The notes beneath the pieces are model-generated. The model was not told the DNA's origin. It did not search any database and saw only the letters and a list, made by a program, of their open reading frames with translations. Of a stretch of DNA of 64,000 bases, positions 1-8,274 are shown piece by piece. Source of the DNA: Pseudomonas sp. R5(2019) (GTDB lineage Bacteria > Pseudomonadota > Gammaproteobacteria > Pseudomonadales > Pseudomonadaceae); assembly GCF_009905435.1 (NCBI RefSeq), contig NZ_JAAAMT010000001.1, positions 62,001-126,000 on the forward strand. Reading direction: 5' to 3'. Each line of letters starts with the position of its first letter. The stretch's first letter is position 1. Made by a program: the position numbers and the translations under genes.

Positions 1-1
1 A

Positions 2-1150
2 CAGTCCGCGCTGCAGTTCATCACTCAAATAGCGGAGCAACATGCTGCCTCTTGGCCGGCTGTCGAGGCCTATCACGTGCAGCTCAAAACAAGGGGGGAG
101 GCATTGCTTGAGCTGTTCGATGAGCGCCGCATTCGCTTGCAGGCTGCCAGTGGGCAGCAACCGTGGAATTCTCCGAGCCACTTATCCATAGCAGCGAAGT
201 CCGCAAGCCAGGGGCCTCGAATACTGACCCCGGCGCTGGGTGCGATGAATGCGTTTACCGAGTTGCTGATACCGTTGCAGCAGTCGCTGTTATCCGCGGT
301 TGCCTATATCAATCGCTTGACGGAAAACGGGCAGTCCAGCGTCGGGTTGTCTGCCGACATACTGCGATTTTCCACGCGCCTGGGTCATGATGAGCGCTTC
401 GCGCTAAGCCTGCCACTCACCGCGCTCGGCCCACTGCCTGAAGCAAACTGGCAGGAACTGGCCAGGCAAGAAAGCGACCTCCAGCTCGCATTACGACTGG
501 GTAGCGGGCCGGTTATACAGGACGGAAGGACGTTTCAGCGCGTCTTTGTCGTGTCCGCGGACGGGCCTGCAATGCCGCGACGGATAAGGGTCAGGTCGGC
601 GAGCTTCGACAGCAAGCGCCAGCTTTACAGTTTCACCACCCCAGGCGCAGGCCCGATCACTTTGAACTGGACTCTGCCTGACTCGGTCGACGTTGTGCCG
701 GCTGCACCTTCCGCGACCCAGTACCCCGGCATCATGTCCGCTCCTCGCCAGCCGCTGTTCGAAGCTTTAGACCCAGCAACGGATCTGCTGATCGACGATT
801 ACATCATCGTCTTCCCTGCGGCCTCTCGCCTGCCTCCCTTGTACGTGATGTTCAAGCCTTGCCTTGATTACCCGGGTGTGGCGAGCGGGCAGGGTGAACA
901 CTTGCAGAGGCCGTTGCTTGATTTTGGCGGTGGAGCACCGATTCCAGCGTCGATTGCCGACCTGATGCGTGGCAGGGTGTTCAAGCATTTTGCAGCATTC
1001 AAGCGGGCACTCCTGCAGGCTATCGGGGAGGATCCGCAGGTGAGCGCAGAGGTCGAGGGTGTGCCAATGGGGATTTATCACAAGCTTGCCGTCGAGGCGG
1101 GCGGAGGGGTGTTTGACATGGATAATCTGGTGATCGCGCGGTCGCATTGA
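2..1150 (+). CDS. S-type pyocin/colicin-like toxin, C-terminal part (5' end outside window)
   Basis: The reading frame is open from the first bases, so the gene starts upstream of the window. About the first 250 visible residues read like the S-type pyocin domain, ending in the family-typical stretch DDYIIVFPA and PPLYVMF. Then comes GGGAPIPASIADLMRGR, the usual linker into a colicin-type HNH nuclease domain. The nuclease part looks damaged: relatives carry about 25 more residues before the histidine pair, then end in an R-H-I-E-I-H-like motif. Here YHKLAVEAGGG and DNLVIARSH are followed at once by a stop. No immunity-protein gene is visible just downstream, although active nuclease bacteriocins normally have one. 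Family assignment is confident; loss of nuclease activity is inferred from the missing residues. It may be a decayed bacteriocin or the toxin end of a larger polymorphic toxin. Confidence 0.72.
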   Translation, partial: QSALQFITQIAEQHAASWPAVEAYHVQLKTRGEALLELFDERRIRLQAASGQQPWNSPSHLSIAAKSASQGPRILTPALGAMNAFTELLIPLQQSLLSAVAYINRLTENGQSSVGLSADILRFSTRLGHDERFALSLPLTALGPLPEANWQELARQESDLQLALRLGSGPVIQDGRTFQRVFVVSADGPAMPRRIRVRSASFDSKRQLYSFTTPGAGPITLNWTLPDSVDVVPAAPSATQYPGIMSAPRQPLFEALDPATDLLIDDYIIVFPAASRLPPLYVMFKPCLDYPGVASGQGEHLQRPLLDFGGGAPIPASIADLMRGRVFKHFAAFKRALLQAIGEDPQVSAEVEGVPMGIYHKLAVEAGGGVFDMDNLVIARSH

Positions 1151-1384
1151 TGTTGTTGAATCGGTGAGCCTCAGGTCGAGCGAATGTTCCTACGTGAATA
1201 TCTCTGAATTCTTTCTGGGTTCTTCTGGAGTTCTCTACCGGGTCGCGGGGCACAAGAAATATCCTACGAAACCTGTCGCCTGCCATGAACTTGTCCCTGC
1301 GAAGCTCGATCCCTAGTCTTTCCCGGTCGCTGAATGTTCAGCGATCGGGTGTGGAAGCCCGGGGTTCAAGAGTCGAATGGCGCC

Positions 1385-1495
1385 AGCTCGCAATGTTTTA
1401 TGGCGGCTGTGCGTGGGAGGGCCATTGTGTCCTGCCGGGTTTTTCGACTGCTTTTTCCCCGGTCTTCCACCCCGCGTACAGTTGCCACCCGATTG
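1385..1495 (+). promoter_or_regulatory. Structured 5' leader (long hairpin) of the DUF3077 gene
   Basis: The segment 1402-1420 (GGCGGCTGT then GCG then TGGGAGG) pairs with 1464-1486 (CTTCCA, CGC, ACAGTTGCC), and an inner CCGGG/CCCGG stem closes a loop at about 1434-1462. The result is a long, mostly closed hairpin 45 nt before the start codon. I read it as a structured mRNA leader or small RNA. Whether it senses anything is unknown. Confidence 0.45.
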
Positions 1496-1536
1496 CGTGG
1501 AAGCGAACGGGTGCGACCTCAGGAGAAAAAAGTCGC

Positions 1537-1848
1537 ATGAAGAAGATTGTTCCCGACCCACCCCTCGACTCCATCAAAACCCACTTCACCCCCTTCGGCA
1601 GCTGCGATGCCCCACACGGGCCGCTATTCGCCGTGGTCGCCGGCATACCCGCGGAAGATGCGCTGGTGCATGCCTCGCTGTACCTCAAATGCGTACTCGC
1701 CACCGCCCAGGAGGCCGTGCCCCATACCGGCGAAGCTGGCCGGGGGATGCTGTGGTCTGCGGTGCATTCGGCCGAAATGGCCAAGGCGCTGGTGGATGCC
1801 TTGCTCGATGGGCTTGAGGCTGAGCAGGACAAAGCTGCTCAGGCCTGA
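1537..1848 (+). CDS. DUF3077 family small protein
   Basis: A 103-residue protein. An ATG at 1537 follows an AGGAG ribosome site at 1521-1525; an upstream in-frame start at 1285 would translate the structured leader and is rejected. The core (LFAVVAGIPAEDALVHASLY, then EMAKALVDALLDGLEAE) matches the short helical DUF3077 proteins common in Pseudomonas, which have no assigned function. There is no signal peptide or membrane segment. It is followed directly by a REP palindrome and then by a convergent lipoprotein gene. Confidence 0.7.
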   Translation: MKKIVPDPPLDSIKTHFTPFGSCDAPHGPLFAVVAGIPAEDALVHASLYLKCVLATAQEAVPHTGEAGRGMLWSAVHSAEMAKALVDALLDGLEAEQDKAAQA

Positions 1849-1849
1849 A

Positions 1850-1950
1850 AAGCCTTCGCGGGCAAGCCTTGCTCCCACAAAATCAAAAGCACCGCAGTTT
1901 CGGCAATTATGTAGATCGGTGTGGGAGCAAGGCTTGCCCGCGAAGCTTTT
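1850..1950. repeat. REP doublet (REPIN)
   Basis: TTCGCGGGCAAGCCTTGCTC at about 1854 recurs inverted at about 1921-1945, with GTGGGAGCAAGGCTTGCCCG reading back. This is the typical Pseudomonas REP pair between two convergent genes. It could fold into one hairpin at the transcript ends. Confidence 0.85.
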
Positions 1951-1961
1951 AAGGCGGCTGA

Positions 1962-2441
1962 CTACTTCATCCCCGCCGGCAACCTCAACGTCCCCGAATC
2001 ACGGAACCGCACCGTGCCAAACAACCCGCCCGCCAGCTTGCCGCGTACCACATACGGCAACCCATCCAGGCTTTGCGTGCGGCTGAACCCCACGGCCTGA
2101 CGCAACACCGAAAACGCCGAAATGCTCACCGGCACCACTACCACCTCTTCGCTGAAGCGCTCGACAATGCCGCGCTGGTCGCTGACGCCCGAGGCCAGCG
2201 GTTGACCATTGACGACAAGGTCCAGGTAGACGCCGTTGTAGTGGATTGCGGTGTCGTTCGGGTTGAGCAACCGCAGCTTGACCGCCATGCGCATTTCCAG
2301 TTCCTGGCTGGGCAACGGCTGGATGCCGACCACGGTGATGCTGATCGGGTCGCGCTGGGGGAGCAGCGAGCAGGCGCCCAGGCTCAGCAGCAAGGCAACC
2401 GCGAAGGTGGGCAACAGGGCAGAGCGTAGGCGGTGGATCAT
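1962..2441 (-). CDS. LEA type 2 family lipoprotein
   Basis: A 159-residue protein with a lipoprotein signal: basic N-terminus, hydrophobic stretch LLPTFAVALLLSLGAC, lipobox LGAC with the lipidated cysteine near residue 24. The rest fits the LEA-2 (water stress and hypersensitive response) beta-sandwich fold: ISITVVGIQPLPSQELEMRM, then KLRLLNPNDTAIHYNGVYLDL. It should be anchored in the outer or inner membrane facing the periplasm. Its role is unknown, although LEA-2 proteins are linked to desiccation stress. Its promoter region is shared with the divergent catechol dioxygenase gene. Confidence 0.8.
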   Translation of the reverse strand: MIHRLRSALLPTFAVALLLSLGACSLLPQRDPISITVVGIQPLPSQELEMRMAVKLRLLNPNDTAIHYNGVYLDLVVNGQPLASGVSDQRGIVERFSEEVVVVPVSISAFSVLRQAVGFSRTQSLDGLPYVVRGKLAGGLFGTVRFRDSGTLRLPAGMK

Positions 2442-2485
2442 TCGGGGCTCCGATGGGATAGCATCTGCAGGCGACTTCCCGAGTC

Positions 2486-2548
2486 TGCAATAAGCGGATA
2501 ACCCTTTGCATTAATCGGCTATCTGCCCGTTGAACGGATTTTTAGACT
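2486..2548 (+). promoter_or_regulatory. Predicted BenR (XylS-type) promoter of the second catA
   Basis: Two direct TGCA-N6-GGNTA boxes: TGCA at 2486-2489 with GGATA at 2496-2500, and TGCA at 2507-2510 with GGCTA at 2517-2521. They are exactly 21 bp apart. A TAGACT -10-like hexamer lies at 2543-2548, 22 bp after the second box. The same geometry occurs before benA in this window. TGCA-N6-GGNTA is the known XylS/BenR half-site consensus. Confidence 0.75.
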
Positions 2549-2581
2549 GTCATCCAAAATCAATAATTCGAGTGTATGCCC

Positions 2582-3520
2582 ATGACCGTGAAAATTTCCC
2601 AAACTGCCGAGCTTCAAGCGTTCTTCAAAGAGGTCAGCGGCTTTGGCAATGACCAGGGTAGCCCGCGCCTGAAGCAATTGATGTTCCGGGTGATCAATGA
2701 AGTCGCCAAGGTCATCGAAGACATGGACGTCAGTGACGACGAGTTCTGGACCCTGGTCGATTACTTCAATCGCCTCGGCGCTCGTAACGAAGCCGGGCTG
2801 CTGGTGGCGGGCCTTGGCATCGAGCATTTTCTCGACCTGTTGCAGGACGCCAGGGATGCCCAGGCCGGCCTGCTCGGCGGCACCCCGCGCACCATCGAAG
2901 GTCCGCTGTACGTGGCCGGCGCGCCGCTGCATGAAGGGTACACGCGTATGGACGACGGGAGTGAAGACGGCGTCGCCACGGTGATGTTTCTCGAAGGTGT
3001 AGTGCGCGACACCGACGGTCAGCCACTGGCCGGTGCCGTCGTCGACCTCTGGCAGGCCAACACGCAGGGCAACTATTCCTGGTTCGACCAGAGCCAGTCG
3101 GAGTACAACCTGCGCCGCCGCATCGTCACCGACGCCGAGGGTCGCTACAAGGCCCGCAGCATCGTGCCGTCCGGTTATGGCTGCAATCCGCTGGGCCCGA
3201 CCCAGGAGTGCCTGGATGAGCTCGGCCGTCATGGCCAGCGTCCGGCCCATATCCATTTCTTTATCTCGGCGCCCGGCCATCGGCATCTGACCACGCAAAT
3301 CAACCTGTCGGGCGACAAGTACCTGTGGGACGACTTCGCCTACGCCACCCGCGACGGCCTGGTCGGAGAGGTGCGCTTTATCGATGACAGCGCGGCGGCA
3401 AGTGCGCGCGCAGTCGCAGGGCGCTTCGCTGAAATGACCTTCGACTTCGCCTTGCAGCCAGCCGTGGCAACGCGGGACGAGCAACGCAGCCAGCGTCCGC
3501 GGGTGCTGCAGGAGGCCTGA
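2582..3520 (+). CDS. catA2: Catechol 1,2-dioxygenase (second copy)
   Basis: Intradiol dioxygenase that opens catechol to cis,cis-muconate in the cytoplasm using non-haem Fe(III). The length (312 residues from ATG 2582) is normal. The four iron ligands are present: Tyr165, Tyr199, His223 and His225 (motifs YSWFDQ, PSGYGC, RPAHIHFF). An N-terminal helical dimer domain precedes the beta-sandwich. I prefer ATG 2582 to ATG 2576 because GAG at 2570 is better spaced for it and the product then begins MTVKIS, like the cat-operon copy MNVKIS. It stands alone, without catB or catC, but has a predicted BenR promoter, resembling catA2 of P. putida. It may relieve catechol build-up during benzoate growth. 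Confidence 0.93.
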   Translation: MTVKISQTAELQAFFKEVSGFGNDQGSPRLKQLMFRVINEVAKVIEDMDVSDDEFWTLVDYFNRLGARNEAGLLVAGLGIEHFLDLLQDARDAQAGLLGGTPRTIEGPLYVAGAPLHEGYTRMDDGSEDGVATVMFLEGVVRDTDGQPLAGAVVDLWQANTQGNYSWFDQSQSEYNLRRRIVTDAEGRYKARSIVPSGYGCNPLGPTQECLDELGRHGQRPAHIHFFISAPGHRHLTTQINLSGDKYLWDDFAYATRDGLVGEVRFIDDSAAASARAVAGRFAEMTFDFALQPAVATRDEQRSQRPRVLQEA

Positions 3521-3529
3521 GGACGCTGA

Positions 3530-3610
3530 ATAGGCATTGAATGTGCCTACCTCTACGATTACCAGGGCCGTGGCCGCACTTACACCCTGAGCTGGTCGAT
3601 GGCCTATTGA
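3530..3610 (+). pseudogene. Remnant of the C-terminus of a beta-barrel (TonB-receptor-like) protein
   Basis: A short open stretch just after catA2 encodes AYLYDYQGRGRTYTLSWSMAY and a stop. The alternating pattern with a terminal aromatic residue looks like the last two strands of a TonB-dependent receptor barrel. There is no start codon or plug domain nearby, so it would be a leftover gene end. The evidence is only about 22 residues, hence the modest confidence. Confidence 0.35.
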
Positions 3611-4509
3611 GGCGGTTCGGCAAACGCGCTAACCAGGTCCTGGGTCATTGCCTGCTGGGCTTCGCTGGGTGGCTGCGCACGGTGGCTGGCCAGGTGAAAG
3701 GGCGCTTCGAAACCGAGCGCCAGTTCATCCAGCGCCCGCAGCAGGCCGCGCTCTACCCAGGGCGCGGCGAAGTGGCAGGGCAGGTAGCCGATATGTCGGC
3801 CCGAGAGAATAAACGCCAGCGCACCTTCAACCTGCTCGGAGCGCGCTGAGCATTGGCCGCCATGGAACGGCTCGCGGCTTTTGAGGAAACGGTAGGGGTG
3901 CTCGACCCGGTCAACCTGCTGTAGCGCTTCAACGCTGACATCGGTTCGCGTGAACAGCGGATGGCCCTTGGCGCAGTACAGCTGCTGGGTCTCGCAGAAC
4001 AACAACTGGTAATCAAAGGCACTCTGGCTACCGGAAAAATAGCCGATGGCCAAATCCAGGCGCTGCTGCAGCAGCAAGCGCTCCATCTCCGCCGGCATGG
4101 CGCTCACCAATTCCAGCTGCACCGACTCATCGCGCTGGCGAAAACGCTCGATGGCATTGGCCAGGCGCAGGGTCACGTTCAGGTCCTGGGCTTCGGAAAT
4201 GCCGATGCGAACCTCGCCCAGCAAGCGCCCGGCCACACCATTGGCCTGATGACGGAAGGCTTCGATGTTGGCGAACAGTTCGTGGGTGGCCGTGAGCAGC
4301 GCGTCGCCCTTGGCGGTCAGCCGAAAGCCGGCCTTGCCGCGGCTGCACAGGCGATAACCCAGGCGCGTCTCAAGCTTGGCCATCTGCTGGCTGATACTCG
4401 GCTGGCTCAGGCCCAGTGCTCCTTGAGCGGCGCTGAACCCGCCGGCTTCAACCACCTGAACAAACAGGCGCAGCAGTTGCAGGTCGAGGTCGTGCAGTTG
4501 TCCAAGCAT
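3604..4509 (-). CDS. LysR-family transcriptional regulator
   Basis: A 301-residue protein from ATG 4509 (MLGQLHDLDLQLLRLFVQVV). The N-terminal winged helix-turn-helix is clear: GGFSAAQGALGLSQPSISQQ and LETRLGYRL. The rest is the LysR substrate-binding fold. A start at 4530 is possible but adds only MRPEQCL. It is transcribed away from a polyamine-type binding protein and an agmatinase, so it most likely controls that pair and senses a polyamine or guanidino compound. The ligand is inferred from the neighbours only. Confidence 0.85.
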   Translation of the reverse strand: MLGQLHDLDLQLLRLFVQVVEAGGFSAAQGALGLSQPSISQQMAKLETRLGYRLCSRGKAGFRLTAKGDALLTATHELFANIEAFRHQANGVAGRLLGEVRIGISEAQDLNVTLRLANAIERFRQRDESVQLELVSAMPAEMERLLLQQRLDLAIGYFSGSQSAFDYQLLFCETQQLYCAKGHPLFTRTDVSVEALQQVDRVEHPYRFLKSREPFHGGQCSARSEQVEGALAFILSGRHIGYLPCHFAAPWVERGLLRALDELALGFEAPFHLASHRAQPPSEAQQAMTQDLVSAFAEPPQ

Positions 4510-4609
4510 CAAACATTGCTCCGGGCGCATGTCAGAATAATTAGCTTCGTATTTTTCTAATGTAAACCAGCGAGCATGATGCTGGCACTTCCGTTTCGAG
4601 GTGCTCGTC

Positions 4610-5692
4610 ATGCGTTCATCCCTGTGGTTGTTTTCCCTGGTTCTGGCCTTGCCGGTGGCGCACGCCGAAGACAAGGTGGTCAATCTGTACAGCTGGGCCG
4701 ATTACGTCGCGCCAGAGACATTGGCGCGTTTCGAGCAGGAAACCGGCTACAAGGTGCGCTACGACACCTTCGACACCCCCGAGGTATTGGAAACCAAGCT
4801 GCTCACCGGTGGCAGCGGCTATGACGTGGTGGTGCCGTCGTCCAGCGTGTTGGCCCGGGCCATGACCGCCGGCGGCTTGCAGCGCATCGATCGGCAAAGC
4901 CTCAAAGGCTATGCCAACCTCGACCCGGATATGTTGGCCAAGCTGGCCGCGGTGGACCCGGGCAATCACTATGCGGTGCCGTACACTTGGGGCACGCTGG
5001 GCCTGGGCATCAACCTGGAAGCGGTGCGCAAGCGTCTGCCGGAGGCGCCGCTCGACAGCCTCGACCTGCTGTTCAAGCCCGAATACGCCAGCAAGTTGAA
5101 GGATTGCGGCATCGCGCTGCCGGATTCGCCGCAGGAAGTCATCGGCCTGGCCCTGCATTACCTGGGCAAAGACCCTTACAGCCGCCACAAGGATGACCTG
5201 GCGGCTGCGCAAACGCTGCTTTCCCGGTTGCAGCCGTCGATCAACTACGTTGCCAACGGCCGCCAGATCAACGACCTGGCCAACGGCAGCGTGTGCCTGG
5301 CCCTGACGTATAACGGCGACGCGAGCATGGCCGCCGATCAGGCCCGCAAGGCTGGCAAGCCGTTTGAAGTGGCCTACCGCATTCCCCGTGAAGGCACGCT
5401 GATCTGGCAGGACAACCTGGCCATTCCCAAGGACGCCCCGCACCCGGAGGCGGCCCGGGCCTTTATCGAGTTCATGCTGCGCCCGGACTCGGTGGCGGCG
5501 CTGACCAACACCCTGTTCTTTGCCAACGCCAACCAGGCGGCCACGCCGCTGGTCGATGAAGCGGTGCGCAATGACCCGGACATCTACCCCAGCAGCGAGG
5601 TGCGCAGCCGCCTCTACGCCGATCGCAGCATGGACTTGCGCGACCTGCGCCAGCGCACCCGTGTATGGACCACTTTCCGTAGCCGCCAATAA
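4610..5692 (+). CDS. Polyamine-type ABC transporter substrate-binding protein (PotF/PotD-like)
   Basis: Periplasmic solute-binding protein of 360 residues. ATG 4610 follows GAGGTG at 4598, giving a clean signal peptide MRSSLWLFSLVLALPVAHA with cleavage before EDKVV. NLYSWADYVAPETLARFEQE and DTFDTPEVLETKLLTGGSGYD are hallmarks of the spermidine/putrescine-binding PotD/PotF family. No permease or ATPase genes follow, so it must share a transporter encoded elsewhere or act as a sensor-type binding protein. A 12-bp gap to the agmatinase gene suggests one transcript. Confidence 0.88.
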   Translation: MRSSLWLFSLVLALPVAHAEDKVVNLYSWADYVAPETLARFEQETGYKVRYDTFDTPEVLETKLLTGGSGYDVVVPSSSVLARAMTAGGLQRIDRQSLKGYANLDPDMLAKLAAVDPGNHYAVPYTWGTLGLGINLEAVRKRLPEAPLDSLDLLFKPEYASKLKDCGIALPDSPQEVIGLALHYLGKDPYSRHKDDLAAAQTLLSRLQPSINYVANGRQINDLANGSVCLALTYNGDASMAADQARKAGKPFEVAYRIPREGTLIWQDNLAIPKDAPHPEAARAFIEFMLRPDSVAALTNTLFFANANQAATPLVDEAVRNDPDIYPSSEVRSRLYADRSMDLRDLRQRTRVWTTFRSRQ

Positions 5693-5704
5693 GAGCATCC
5701 GACC

Positions 5705-6658
5705 ATGGATCATGCCCCTTTGAACGATCAGGCCCTGACCCGCGACAGCCTGTACGGCACCTTCGCCGAAAGCACCTTTGCCGGTATCACCAGCTTCTCC
5801 CGCCGGCGCTACAGCCGGGATTTGCGCGGCGTCGACGTCGCCGTCAGCGGCGTGCCGTTCGACACCGCCACCAGCAACCGCCCCGGCGCCCGCTTTGGCC
5901 CGCGCGGGGTCCGCAATGCATCGGTGCAGTCGGCCTGGGCACGGCACTGGCCGTGGGAGTTCGACCCCTTCGACCACCTGGCGGTCATCGACTACGGTGA
6001 CTGCGCCTTCGACTACGGCACCCCGCAATCGGTGCCCGCGGCCATCGAAGCCCATGCCGAGCAGATCCTCAGTGCCGGTTGCGCGATGCTGACCCTGGGC
6101 GGCGACCACTTCATCAGCTACCCGTTGCTCAAGGCCCATGCTCGCCATCACGGGCCGCTGGCGTTGATCCATTTCGATGCCCATAGCGATACCTGGCCCG
6201 ACGAGGAGGGCCAGCGCATCGACCATGGCACCATGTTCTGGCACGCCGCCCGCGAAGGGCTGGTGGATCCGGCCAGGTCCGTGCAGATCGGCCTGCGTAC
6301 CACCAATGACGACACGGCAGGTTTTCAGGTATTGGATGCTCGCCAAGTGCACCGCCAGGGCTGCGCAGCCATCGTCGAGGCGATTCGCCAGCGGGTTGGC
6401 GACCACCCGGTTTACCTGACCTTTGATATCGACTGCCTGGACCCGGCCTACGCGCCCGGTACCGGCACGCCGGTCTGCGGCGGGTTGAGCACCGTGCAGG
6501 CGCTGGAGATCCTCGGCGGGCTGCGGGGGATCAACCTGGTGGGCATGGATGTGGTCGAAGTCGCCCCGGCCTATGATCATGCCGACATTACGTCGCTGGC
6601 AGCGGCGACCCTGGCAATGGAAATGCTGTGCTTGTACGCCGCGAGGCATAAGCTGTAA
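5705..6658 (+). CDS. speB: Agmatinase-family ureohydrolase
   Basis: Arginase/agmatinase superfamily, 317 residues. The manganese-binding motifs are all present: GGDH at about 133, DAHSD at about 155, and DIDCLDPAYAPGTGTP at about 240. The family hydrolyses agmatine to putrescine and urea in the cytoplasm. Some members instead use guanidinobutyrate or guanidinopropionate, and the sequence alone does not separate these. It lies directly behind the PotF-like binding protein, which supports a guanidino or polyamine substrate. The long antisense reading frame over this gene is a codon-bias shadow. Confidence 0.87.
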   Translation: MDHAPLNDQALTRDSLYGTFAESTFAGITSFSRRRYSRDLRGVDVAVSGVPFDTATSNRPGARFGPRGVRNASVQSAWARHWPWEFDPFDHLAVIDYGDCAFDYGTPQSVPAAIEAHAEQILSAGCAMLTLGGDHFISYPLLKAHARHHGPLALIHFDAHSDTWPDEEGQRIDHGTMFWHAAREGLVDPARSVQIGLRTTNDDTAGFQVLDARQVHRQGCAAIVEAIRQRVGDHPVYLTFDIDCLDPAYAPGTGTPVCGGLSTVQALEILGGLRGINLVGMDVVEVAPAYDHADITSLAAATLAMEMLCLYAARHKL

Positions 6659-6777
6659 GCCTCGCCCTTGAAACATGATGAATCATCTCTGGGCGATTCT
6701 CGGCTTTTACCGCGAACCGGGAGCGACTTAGGCTATTGAACGCCTAAGCACGCGCAATAGCGCACGAGGTGATTGTC

Positions 6778-7101
6778 ATGAACACAGCTGTGAAAGGCCT
6801 GATGGCGCTGGTGCTCGGGTTGCTGATCGGCAGCCCGGCCCAGGCCGCCAGCCCGCCCGCAAAAGATTTGATCATCGCCATGGATTATCAGCGGCCAGGC
6901 CCGATCCAGCGGGCCAACCCCAACAGCCGCCAGGGCAGCGTGCGCGCCACGCCGCCGGTGCGCAGCCCTTCGACCCAGCCGATCCAGCGCACGCCAAACC
7001 TGGAAAACCGCGGCATCGGCAATGGCGACAACCTGCGTCGTGAACAACAGCCCCCACGCCTGACACCGCAATCGCCACCCCGTACAAGCGATCGCCCGTG
7101 A
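6778..7101 (+). CDS. Small exported Pro/Arg/Asn-rich protein
   Basis: A 107-residue protein with signal peptide MNTAVKGLMALVLGLLIGSPAQAA. The start is ATG 6778 behind GAGGTG; the GTG at 6769 is part of that ribosome site. The mature part is low in hydrophobic residues and rich in P, R, N and Q, so it is probably disordered in the periplasm. I do not recognise the family. It sits 30 bp before the sugar dehydrogenase gene and may be co-transcribed with it. Confidence 0.65.
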   Translation: MNTAVKGLMALVLGLLIGSPAQAASPPAKDLIIAMDYQRPGPIQRANPNSRQGSVRATPPVRSPSTQPIQRTPNLENRGIGNGDNLRREQQPPRLTPQSPPRTSDRP

Positions 7102-7131
7102 TCGCCTGAATGCACATGGAAGGACGTCTCG

Positions 7132-8274
7132 ATGATTAAACCGCTCTCCCTGTCGGCAGCCTGTGCCGTTGCCCTGATACCGCTGCTGGCCAGCGCCGCG
7201 CCCCAGCAGTCCTACCCCAGCGAGCTGGGCAAGGTGCAAGTCAGCACCCTTGCCGAAGGCCTCAAGCACCCGTGGGCGCTGGCGTTTTTACCGGATGCCC
7301 AAGGCATTCTGGTGACCGAGCGGCCGGGCAACCTGCGCATCGTCAGCGCCGAAGGCAAGGTCGGCGCACCGATAGGCGGGGTGCCCGAAGTCTGGGCGAA
7401 CGGGCAGGGCGGCTTGCTCGATGTGGTGTTGTCGCCCGAGTTCAAAAAGGACCGGATGGTGTATCTGTCGTATGCCGAAGGTGGCGGCAACGGCAACAAG
7501 GCTGGCACCGCCGTCGGGCGCGGGCGACTGTCTGCGGACCGTACCCACCTGGACGACTTCACCGTTATCTTCCGCCAGGAACCGAAGCTTTCCAGCGGCA
7601 ACCACTTTGGTTCGCGACTGGTGTTCGACCGTAACGGCTACCTGTTTATCGCCCTGGGCGAAAACGACGAACGCATCACCTCCCAGGATCTGGACAAACT
7701 ACAGGGCAAGGTGGTGCGAATCTTCCCCGATGGCAAAGTGCCGGACGACAATCCCTTCGTCGGCCAGGCCGGCGTACGCCCGGAAATCTGGTCCTACGGC
7801 CACCGCAACCAGCAGGGCGCCGCCCTCAACCCCTGGACCGGCCAACTCTGGACCGACGAACACGGCCCGCGCGGTGGCGATGAGGTGAACATCATCGAGC
7901 CTGGCAAGAACTACGGCTGGCCCCTGGCGACTCATGGCATCAACTATTCGCTGTTGCCGATCCCCGAAGCCAAGGGCAAAACCCTGCAAGGCGGCGTCGA
8001 CCCCCACCACGTCTGGGAAAAATCCCCGGCCATCAGTGGCTTGGCCTTCTACGATGCCGACCGCTTCAAGGCCTGGCAGCACAGCCTGTTCATCGGTGCG
8101 CTGGGCGCGCAGGAACTGATTCGCCTGCAACTGGATGGCGAAAAGGTTGTGCATGAAGAGCGGCTGCTGGGCGAATTGACGGCGCGGATCAGGGATGTGC
8201 GGCAAGGACCGGATGGGTTCTTGTATCTGTTGACGGATTCAGAGGATGGAGCGCTGCTCAAGGTGGGACTGTAG
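7132..8274 (+). CDS. PQQ-dependent soluble aldose sugar dehydrogenase (GSDH fold)
   Basis: A 380-residue exported protein with signal peptide MIKPLSLSAACAVALIPLLASAA. HPWALAFLPD, SSGNHFGSRLVFDRNGYLF, GHRNQQGAALNP and WTDEHGPRGGDEVNII are the signature strands of the glucose/sorbosone dehydrogenase beta-propeller, including the catalytic HFG and PQQ-site arginine region. The length matches E. coli YliI-type aldose dehydrogenases. It should oxidise aldoses to lactones in the periplasm. The substrate is unknown. Confidence 0.9.
   Translation: MIKPLSLSAACAVALIPLLASAAPQQSYPSELGKVQVSTLAEGLKHPWALAFLPDAQGILVTERPGNLRIVSAEGKVGAPIGGVPEVWANGQGGLLDVVLSPEFKKDRMVYLSYAEGGGNGNKAGTAVGRGRLSADRTHLDDFTVIFRQEPKLSSGNHFGSRLVFDRNGYLFIALGENDERITSQDLDKLQGKVVRIFPDGKVPDDNPFVGQAGVRPEIWSYGHRNQQGAALNPWTGQLWTDEHGPRGGDEVNIIEPGKNYGWPLATHGINYSLLPIPEAKGKTLQGGVDPHHVWEKSPAISGLAFYDADRFKAWQHSLFIGALGAQELIRLQLDGEKVVHEERLLGELTARIRDVRQGPDGFLYLLTDSEDGALLKVGL

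Noticed and set aside
3541..3849. A 102-codon plus-strand frame opposite the LysR gene
   Set aside because: It mostly mirrors the LysR coding strand; only the short barrel-like tail at 3530-3610 in a different frame looked meaningful.
4616..6676. A 686-codon antisense frame over the binding protein and agmatinase genes
   Set aside because: High G+C codon bias leaves the opposite frame open. The sense strand has complete families with motifs; the antisense translation shows no domain, start or ribosome site.
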